This document shows, in pieces, positions 56,362-64,000 of a stretch of DNA of 64,000 nucleotides (position 1 is the first letter of the stretch; each line of letters begins with the position of its first letter). Origin of the DNA: Streptomyces parvulus (lineage in GTDB: Bacteria; Actinomycetota; Actinomycetes; Streptomycetales; Streptomycetaceae); NCBI RefSeq assembly GCF_014648855.1, contig NZ_BMRX01000016.1, forward strand, positions 1-64,000. Direction: 5' to 3'. The notes beneath the pieces were generated by a model. That model was not told the DNA's origin. It saw only the letters and a list, made by a program, of their open reading frames with translations, and did no database searches. A program made the translations under genes and the position numbers.

Positions 56362-59300
56362 ATGGCACGAACCGCGGTCCAGCACGAGGCCGACAGTCTG
56401 CTGCACGCCCTCGACCCCCTCTCCCATCCTTCGCGCATGCGCGAACTCGTCGCGCGCGCCGGTGAGTCGACCGATGCGCGGGCCCTGCTCGCCGAGCTGG
56501 AGACGCGCGGCCCCTACGGGCGCCGCCTCGCCGTCGTCGCCGCGTCCGCCGCGCGCGACACCGGGTGGATCGCGGACCGGATCGCCGATCCGGACCCGTA
56601 CGTGCGCGGCCACGCCCTGCGGGTCGCCGACAGCCTGGGCGTCCCGGACGCCGCGTTCGAGGCGGGCCTCGACGACGCCTCGGAGGCGGTCCGCCGCGCC
56701 CTGCTCCGCGCCGTCGTCGCCGGCGGGCGCACCGGCCTCGCCGACCGCCTGGTCGACGGCGTGCGCCGCGACCGGGGCGACACCGAGGCCACCCGCCTGC
56801 TGCCGGGCTGCACCGCGCCGACGGTCGCCCGGCTGCTCCCGGCGCTGCTGTACGCGGTGCGGGCCTGGTCGCCGCTGGCCAAGCGGCACCGCGCGGCGCT
56901 CCTCGGAGCCCTGGAGCGGGAGCTGACCGCGCTGCCCGAGGCCCGCCGCGACACCTGGTGGCGCCGGTACGCGCACCCGATGTGCGTCCTCGCCCCCGCC
57001 GAACCGGCCCGGGTGCTCGTGCTGCTGGAGGAGTACGGGCCGGACCGGCTGCCGCACGAACTGCTCGGCGTGCTCCCCGCGTTCGCCGCGGCGGACCCCC
57101 GGCGGACGCTGCGCCTGCTCCCCACCCCCGCCTGGAGCGCCGTCACCGGCGTGCACCGCCTGGGCCGCACGGTCCTGCACCGGCTGACCCGGTGGGACTC
57201 GCCCGAACTCCTAGCCTACGCCCGCTTCCTGCTGCCCCGCGGCGACCTGCCGCGGCTGCTGAAGGCGCTCCCGCCGGCCCGGCGCCCCGGCCTGTACGAG
57301 GCCGTCCGCGAGGGACGGGGGACCGGCGCCGTCCTGGTCGACGAGCCGCTCCTCGAGGTGCTGCCGCGCCCCGAGGCCGCCCGGGAGGCGCGCGAGGCGG
57401 CGGCACGCGCGCGCGAGGCCGGCGCCGGCGCGTACGCGGTGCTGACCGCCGAGTCCTTCCTGCCGGTGGCCGAGGTCCACGACCGGCTGCTGGCGGCCAC
57501 CGCCCGCCCCGACGCCGACGACCGGGCCCACGCCTGGCGCCTGCTGATCCGCAACGCCGCCCGCTCCGGCGACCCGGCCGCCGTCACCGCCGTACTGCGG
57601 GACATGGCGAGGCTGGCCAACGAACAGGACCCGGTGCGCTGCGCCGCGCTGCGAGCGGCGGAGCGCGTCCCCGCCGCCCTGTTCACCGAGGAGGCCGCCG
57701 AGCACCTGGACGGCGTCGCCACCGACGCCGTCCAGGCCCGCGACTCCTCGCCCGACACCCGCCGCCTGCTCAGCGGCCTCGCCCTGGGCGTCCTGCGCGA
57801 GCACGCGGCCGGCGGCACGCGCGACCTGGTCAACTGGGCGCTGCGCACCCTCGTACGCATATCCGGCACCACCGGCGGCGCCGATCTCGGCCGCCTCGAC
57901 CGCACCCTGCGACGCGGGCAGGAACAGCAGGTGTACGAGGCGCTGCGCCCGTGGATCGAGGCCGGGGCCGAGAAGTCCGACTACGGCCTGGTCTTCGCGC
58001 TCGCCCGCGCGGTGGGCCCCCGCGCCGCCGGCCTGCCCGAACTCCAGGACCTGCTCTGGCAGGCCGTCCGGTACGGCAACGACACCACCGCGCGCACCGC
58101 TGTGGGCCTGTGGCTCGAACCGACCGCCACCCGCGACGAACGCGCGGCCCGCCTCCTCGCCCACGAGCCGTCGGCGGCCGTGCTGGCGCCGGTGCGCGAC
58201 GTGCTCGTCCGGCGCCGCACCGACCTGCTCGACCCGCTGCTCGGGGAGACTCCGCCGTACGGCCGGTTCCTCACCGAGGGCGCGCGCTGGTCCCTGCGGG
58301 CCGACCCGCACGAGGTGAGCCGATGGGTGCCGCGCCAGCAACGGGCCCTGCTGCGCCGGTACGCGGCGTGCGCGGCCGACGCCGGACTGCCCCTGAACGC
58401 GCGGGCGGGCGCCCTGACCGGGGCCGCGGCGATACCCGACGAGGGAGCCGCCCTGCTGCGCCGCTGGACCGGATCCGCGGAGGTCGTCCTCGCCGAGGCC
58501 GCGCTCGCCGCCCTGGCCGGCAGCGACCGGGCCGCCGAGTCACTGCCCGAACTGCTGGCCCACGCGGGCGGCGACCGGGCGCGCGTGGCCGTGTACGCGG
58601 TCACCCGCGCGTCCCGGCAGGCGCCTCCCTCGGTCCTCGCCGGGCACCTGCGGGAGGTGCTGCGGGCGCCGGAGGCCAAGGTCACCAGCCGCAAGGAGGC
58701 CGTCCGGCTCGCCGCGGTCCGGCTGCCCGTGCCGGACGCCGCGGCCCTGCTCACGGAGGTCTACGGCTGCCCCGGCACCCACCCGGACGTCCGCGCCGCC
58801 TGCGTCGCCTTCACCGGGCGGCTGCTCGCGCACGAGGAGGTCTGGGACCTGCTGCGCGACGCGGCCGGCGGAGCCACGGTCCTGCGGACCGCCCTGGTGC
58901 GGGCCCTGCCGCTCGACCTGCCCGAGGACCACCGCACCCGCTACGCCGCCCTGGTGCGCGACGTCGCCGCCGTCTCCGGCGCGGACCCGGCCGCCGGGAT
59001 CCTCGCCTTCCAGGCGCTGGCCCGCTGGGCGCCCTGGTCGCCCGAGGCACCCGGCGTGCTGGCCGCGGCGGTCACGGACCTCGCGAACCGCGGGACCTGG
59101 GCGGCCGCGGCGGGCGCCCTGACCGAGGCGGCGTCGAGCACCCCGCACGGACTGGCCGGCCTGCTGGACGCGCTGTCCACCCTGGCGGGGACCGAGGCCG
59201 GGGCGGGTGAGGACGCGGAGGAGACACGTGACCGGCCCGCCCACCGCCGCGTCGAGGCGCTCGTCGCGCGGCTCGGTACCCGCTACTCGCCCCGCCCGGA

Positions 59301-59727
59301 CGCGCTCCGTCCGGCCGCCCTGGCCGCAGCCGAGCTGCTGGCCGGGTACGACGCCCACCTGGCGCGGGCCGCCGTCCTCGCCGCGCACCACGTCGACCTG
59401 AACGCCGCAACGCCCCATCTGGACCGGGTGGCCGGCCTGGCGGGGCCCGACCGGCCGGTGCTCGCGGAACGGGTCGCCGGCACGCTGCGGGAGCGCCTGG
59501 AGAGCCGGGACCAGCCGGGGGACCCCGTGGTCCTGCTCGCCGAGGCTCGGGCGCTGGCCGCACACGGAGACCACGCCCGGGGGCTGGTCGCGGTGGCCGT
59601 CACCGGCGCGCTGGGCGACCGGGAGGACTGGCCGGCCCCCTGGCGCGCACTGCTGCGCGCCCTGCGCCGGCATCCCGTGCCCGACGTGCGCGACGCGGCG
59701 CTGGAGGAGAGGACGGCCCACGAGTGA
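56362..59727 (+). CDS. Large alpha-helical (HEAT-repeat-like) hypothetical protein, 1121 aa
   Basis: No catalytic motif recognised. The protein is almost wholly Ala/Leu/Arg/Glu helices in repeating pairs such as DPYVRGHALRVADSLGVPDAAFEAGLDDASEAVRRALLRAVVAGG, AAVRLPVPDAAALLTEVYG and CHPD-like turns with Asp/Val/Arg positions of HEAT repeats. A giant solenoid scaffold is likely. CAGAAT lies 7 nt before the ATG with no ribosome site, indicating a leaderless transcript. It is 75 nt after the Wbl gene and ends at a very strong terminator. The role is unknown. Confidence 0.85.
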   Translation: MARTAVQHEADSLLHALDPLSHPSRMRELVARAGESTDARALLAELETRGPYGRRLAVVAASAARDTGWIADRIADPDPYVRGHALRVADSLGVPDAAFEAGLDDASEAVRRALLRAVVAGGRTGLADRLVDGVRRDRGDTEATRLLPGCTAPTVARLLPALLYAVRAWSPLAKRHRAALLGALERELTALPEARRDTWWRRYAHPMCVLAPAEPARVLVLLEEYGPDRLPHELLGVLPAFAAADPRRTLRLLPTPAWSAVTGVHRLGRTVLHRLTRWDSPELLAYARFLLPRGDLPRLLKALPPARRPGLYEAVREGRGTGAVLVDEPLLEVLPRPEAAREAREAAARAREAGAGAYAVLTAESFLPVAEVHDRLLAATARPDADDRAHAWRLLIRNAARSGDPAAVTAVLRDMARLANEQDPVRCAALRAAERVPAALFTEEAAEHLDGVATDAVQARDSSPDTRRLLSGLALGVLREHAAGGTRDLVNWALRTLVRISGTTGGADLGRLDRTLRRGQEQQVYEALRPWIEAGAEKSDYGLVFALARAVGPRAAGLPELQDLLWQAVRYGNDTTARTAVGLWLEPTATRDERAARLLAHEPSAAVLAPVRDVLVRRRTDLLDPLLGETPPYGRFLTEGARWSLRADPHEVSRWVPRQQRALLRRYAACAADAGLPLNARAGALTGAAAIPDEGAALLRRWTGSAEVVLAEAALAALAGSDRAAESLPELLAHAGGDRARVAVYAVTRASRQAPPSVLAGHLREVLRAPEAKVTSRKEAVRLAAVRLPVPDAAALLTEVYGCPGTHPDVRAACVAFTGRLLAHEEVWDLLRDAAGGATVLRTALVRALPLDLPEDHRTRYAALVRDVAAVSGADPAAGILAFQALARWAPWSPEAPGVLAAAVTDLANRGTWAAAAGALTEAASSTPHGLAGLLDALSTLAGTEAGAGEDAEETRDRPAHRRVEALVARLGTRYSPRPDALRPAALAAAELLAGYDAHLARAAVLAAHHVDLNAATPHLDRVAGLAGPDRPVLAERVAGTLRERLESRDQPGDPVVLLAEARALAAHGDHARGLVAVAVTGALGDREDWPAPWRALLRALRRHPVPDVRDAALEERTAHE

Positions 59728-59730
59728 GGG

Positions 59731-59775
59731 CCCACGAGTGACGGCCGCGGGTGTCCCGCGGCCGTCACTCGTGGG
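59731..59775. terminator. Perfect 21-bp stem, 3-nt loop bidirectional terminator
   Basis: Arm 59731-59751 (CCCACGAGTGACGGCCGCGGG is 21 bases) pairs without mismatch with 59755-59775 around loop TGT. It lies 3 nt after the HEAT-like stop and 43 nt after the desaturase stop of the opposite strand. The 5' arm begins with a copy of the gene's own last codons (GCCCACGAGTGA), repeated just upstream. Confidence 0.95.
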
Positions 59776-59818
59776 CGGGGCCGTCGGTGCCGGCCCGGCC
59801 GGTCGCCCGGCCGATGGG

Positions 59819-60793
59819 TCAGCCGGCCGCGCGGGCCGCCATCCGCGCCTTGCGCGCCGCCAGCTTCTCGTCGAACTTGGCGGCCTCGGAGTCCAGCCCG
59901 CCCATGTACAGCCCCAGCTCCTCCTGGGCCCGCACACCGTCCGGGCCGAGCCCGTCGATCTCCAGGACCCTCAGGAAGCGCAGCACCGGCTGGATCACGT
60001 CGTCGTGGTGGATGCGCAGGTTGTATACCTCGCCGATCGCCATCTGCGCGGCGGCCCGTTCGAAGCCGGGCATGCCGTGACCGGGCATCCGGAAGTTGAC
60101 GACCACGTCCCGCACGGCCTGCATCGTGAGGTCGGGCGCGAGCTCGAACGCCGCCTTGAGCAGATTGCGGTAGAAGACCATGTGCAGGTTCTCGTCGGTC
60201 GCGATGCGGGCCAGCATGCGGTCGCAGACCGGGTCGCCGGACTGGTGGCCGGTGTTGCGGTGCGAGATGCGGGTGGCCAGCTCCTGGAAGGCGACGTAGG
60301 CCACCGAGTGCAGCATCGAGTGCCGGTTGTCCGACTCGAAGCCCTCACTCATGTGGGCCATCCGGAACTCCTCCAGCTTGTCCGGGTCGACCGCGCGGGA
60401 GGCGAGCAGGTAGTCGCGCATCACGATGCCGTGCCGGCCCTCCTCGGCGGTCCAGCGGTGCACCCAGGTGCCCCAGGCGCCGTCCCGGCCGAAGAGGCTG
60501 GCGATCTCGTGGTGGTAGCTGGGGAGGTTGTCCTCGGTCAGCAGGTTGACCACCAGCGCGATCCGGCCGATCTCGGTGACCTTGGACTGCTCCTTCTCCC
60601 AGGCCTCGCCGTCCTCGAAGAGCCCCGGGAAGTTCCGCCCGTCGCTCCACGGCACGTACTCGTGCGGCATCCAGTCCTTGGCGACCTTGAGATGCCGGTT
60701 GAGTTCCTTCTCGACCACTTCCTCCAGCGCGTACAGCAGCCGGGCGTCGGTCCAGTCGGCGGAGGAGCCGAGGTGCGGGGAGACGATCGTCAC
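59819..60793 (-). CDS. Acyl-[acyl-carrier-protein] desaturase (di-iron)
   Basis: A 324-residue soluble fatty-acid desaturase that introduces a double bond into acyl-ACP. Di-iron ligands are seen in LLTEDNLPSYHHE, WTAEEGRHGIVMRDY (ExxH) and IATDENLHMVFY (ExxH), in a four-helix bundle. Plant-type, non-membrane. GTG start with GGAG 6 nt upstream. The promoter region holds a threefold CGTAGG element, probably for a TetR-type fatty-acid sensor encoded elsewhere. Confidence 0.95.
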   Translation of the reverse strand: MTIVSPHLGSSADWTDARLLYALEEVVEKELNRHLKVAKDWMPHEYVPWSDGRNFPGLFEDGEAWEKEQSKVTEIGRIALVVNLLTEDNLPSYHHEIASLFGRDGAWGTWVHRWTAEEGRHGIVMRDYLLASRAVDPDKLEEFRMAHMSEGFESDNRHSMLHSVAYVAFQELATRISHRNTGHQSGDPVCDRMLARIATDENLHMVFYRNLLKAAFELAPDLTMQAVRDVVVNFRMPGHGMPGFERAAAQMAIGEVYNLRIHHDDVIQPVLRFLRVLEIDGLGPDGVRAQEELGLYMGGLDSEAAKFDEKLAARKARMAARAAG

Positions 60794-60849
60794 GGATAAC
60801 TCCAGGGGACGTGCGACAGTGCGGAGCGGCCGGCGAGCGGTGCCGGGAA

Positions 60850-60904
60850 CCTACGGGATCGTAGGCTACGAAACCGTAGGTTACGAGGGCGTAGGTTAAA
60901 CGCC
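60850..60904. promoter_or_regulatory. Triplicated operator upstream of desaturase gene
   Basis: CGTAGG repeats start at 60860, 60875 and 60890 (15-bp period). Within them are perfect CGTAG-G-CTACG (60860-60870) and near-perfect CGTAGGTTACG (60875-60885). CCTACG-GGAT-CGTAGG (60850-60865) is an additional inverted pair. The array ends 57 nt upstream of the desaturase GTG. Layout fits a cooperative TetR-type repressor. Confidence 0.78.
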
Positions 60905-60916
60905 CTGTAAAGGGCG
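60901..60916 (-). terminator. Intrinsic terminator of the DDAH gene
   Basis: On the minus strand CGCCCT-TTAC-AGGGCG is followed by TTTAAC, a 6-bp stem with a short U-rich tail, 84 nt after the DDAH stop. It abuts the desaturase operator array. Confidence 0.65.
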
Positions 60917-60999
60917 CTGATCAGCCAGGGTCCCGTGGGGCGCGCCGGGGTGCCGAGACACGCAGGTCCCGGCGCCGGACGGGTGTTCTACCGGCGAGT

Positions 61000-61776
61000 T
61001 CAGGAGTACAGCTCGCGCAGCCGGACCGAGAGGCATGTCACACAGCCCTCGAGTTTCTCGAACTCCCCGATGTCGACGAGGACGGGGTCGTGGCCGAGGC
61101 CGGCGAGCAGTTCCGCCGTCTTCGGGGCGCTCGCCGCCATCAGCAGTCTGTCCCCGCCGAGCAGCACCACGTGCGCCCCGGACTCCTCCGGCACCGGCAG
61201 GAACCGCGGGAACAGCGACGGCACGTCGGTCTGCGGGAGGTGTCCGAGGACCGTGCCGTCCGGCAGCGCGGTCACCGCCGACTTCAGGTGCAGCACCCTG
61301 CTCACCGGTACGGCGACGACCCGGGCGCCCAGTGGCTCGAACACGGCCCGCAGCTGCCGCACCCCGGCCGCGTTGGTGCGCCCGCCGCGCCCCACGTAGA
61401 CCGTGTCGCCGATCTTCAGGACGTCGCCGCCGTCGAGCGTGCCGGGCTCCCAGATCCAGTTGACCGAGCAGCCGAGCCGGGCCACGGCCTCCTCGACGCC
61501 GGCCGTCTCCGCCCGCCGGGACTCGGCGCCGGGCCGCGTGATCAGGGCGACGTTGCGGTACATGACGACCGCGTCCTCGACGAACACCGAGTCGGGGCAC
61601 TCGTCGGCGGGGTCCACCTCCAGCGTCTCCCAGCCGTTCGCCGCCAGGGCCTCGACGTAGGCGTCCCACTGCTCGACCGCCAGGGCGTGGTCGACCGGCT
61701 CCCGCTCCAGGTGCGTCACCAGGCCTTCCGCGAGCCTGGGGCCGGGGCGGCGGACGAGGGCCTTCTTGCTGGGCAC
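61000..61776 (-). CDS. NG,NG-dimethylarginine dimethylaminohydrolase (DDAH)
   Basis: A 258-residue guanidine-modifying enzyme converting dimethylarginine to citrulline and dimethylamine. Motifs: acidic substrate loop DECPDSVFVED, GTLDGGDVLKIG, catalytic His in LHLKSAVTALPDG and nucleophilic Cys in LEGCVTCLSVR. The GTG at 61774-61776 is preferred over an ATG at 61842: GGAAGG lies 7 nt upstream and VPSKKAL is the family start. Upstream in the same direction is the UvrA-like gene (gap 97 nt). Confidence 0.93.
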   Translation of the reverse strand: MPSKKALVRRPGPRLAEGLVTHLEREPVDHALAVEQWDAYVEALAANGWETLEVDPADECPDSVFVEDAVVMYRNVALITRPGAESRRAETAGVEEAVARLGCSVNWIWEPGTLDGGDVLKIGDTVYVGRGGRTNAAGVRQLRAVFEPLGARVVAVPVSRVLHLKSAVTALPDGTVLGHLPQTDVPSLFPRFLPVPEESGAHVVLLGGDRLLMAASAPKTAELLAGLGHDPVLVDIGEFEKLEGCVTCLSVRLRELYS

Positions 61777-61873
61777 GCGGGGGCCTTCCGTGTCGGCGCC
61801 GGACGGTCGGGCGCCGGTGGCCCGGCGCCGGTTCGCCATCATGCAGCCCCGACGCGGGCCGGCGGAACCCCCG

Positions 61874-64000
<2,127 letters not shown>

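Overview
The window is 64 kb of very GC-rich DNA (strong G/C at third codon positions, many GTG/TTG starts, frequent ATGA/GTGA stop-start overlaps, an exact sapB/ram locus, a small laccase, WhiB-like protein and DDAH). This points to a Streptomyces chromosome. From memory, the gene order follows the S. coelicolor arm that carries the second pentose-phosphate cluster, the ram cluster and the pca operon. No database was searched. No tRNA, rRNA, CRISPR array, prophage or insertion sequence was seen.

Layout. (1) 1-7031, minus strand: tkt-tal-zwf-opcA-pgi, an oxidative pentose-phosphate operon cut by the window edge, facing an AraC-type regulator across a promoter region with a 35-bp dyad. (2) 8191-13970: secreted GH16/CBM6 beta-glucanase, divergent GH4 glycosidase, ATP-grasp enzyme, a decayed metallophosphoesterase and a Sfp-type phosphopantetheinyl transferase. 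(3) 14007-16514: a small protein, HExxH protease plus XRE regulator, and a lone MmyB-like domain. (4) 16577-22511: a six-gene trans-4-hydroxyproline catabolic operon (three-part D-hydroxyproline dehydrogenase, DapA-like deaminase, epimerase, GntR regulator). The largest dehydrogenase subunit carries a long tandem-repeat tail. (5) 22678-30025: ramC-ramS-ramA-ramB and convergent ramR (SapB morphogenetic lanthipeptide). ramA is broken by a frameshift at an apparent 25-nt deletion, and ramR carries a TTA codon.

(6) 30524-34438: acetyltransferase, MHS transporter, lipoprotein, membrane glutaredoxin-like protein. (7) 34624-37220: a phospholipase C fused out of frame to the tail of a TPR regulator, which looks like a deletion scar. 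(8) 37243-43202: protocatechuate operon pcaIJHGBL with divergent MarR regulator pcaV; pcaF is missing from between pcaJ and pcaH. (9) 43219-47822: DUF3048 lipoprotein, zinc alcohol dehydrogenase, and divergent ATP-dependent DNA ligase and LigD-type polymerase (no Ku). (10) 47809-54827: a two-gene exported operon (ThuA/sugar-dehydrogenase protein; cupredoxin/Big-like/DUF1080 protein), small laccase, LacI regulator. (11) 55068-64000: glyoxalase-like protein, WhiB-like protein, giant HEAT-like protein, acyl-ACP desaturase with a repeated operator, DDAH, and a UvrA-like ABC protein cut by the window end.

The most notable theme is local gene damage and remodelling: the ramA frameshift, the metallophosphoesterase without its core, the PLC/regulator fusion and the missing pcaF all look like small deletions. 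Expanding 18-bp-period coding repeats sit at the 3' ends of the hydroxyproline dehydrogenase and ramA. These need confirmation at read level before any biology is built on them. Several regulatory dyads are reported as candidates.
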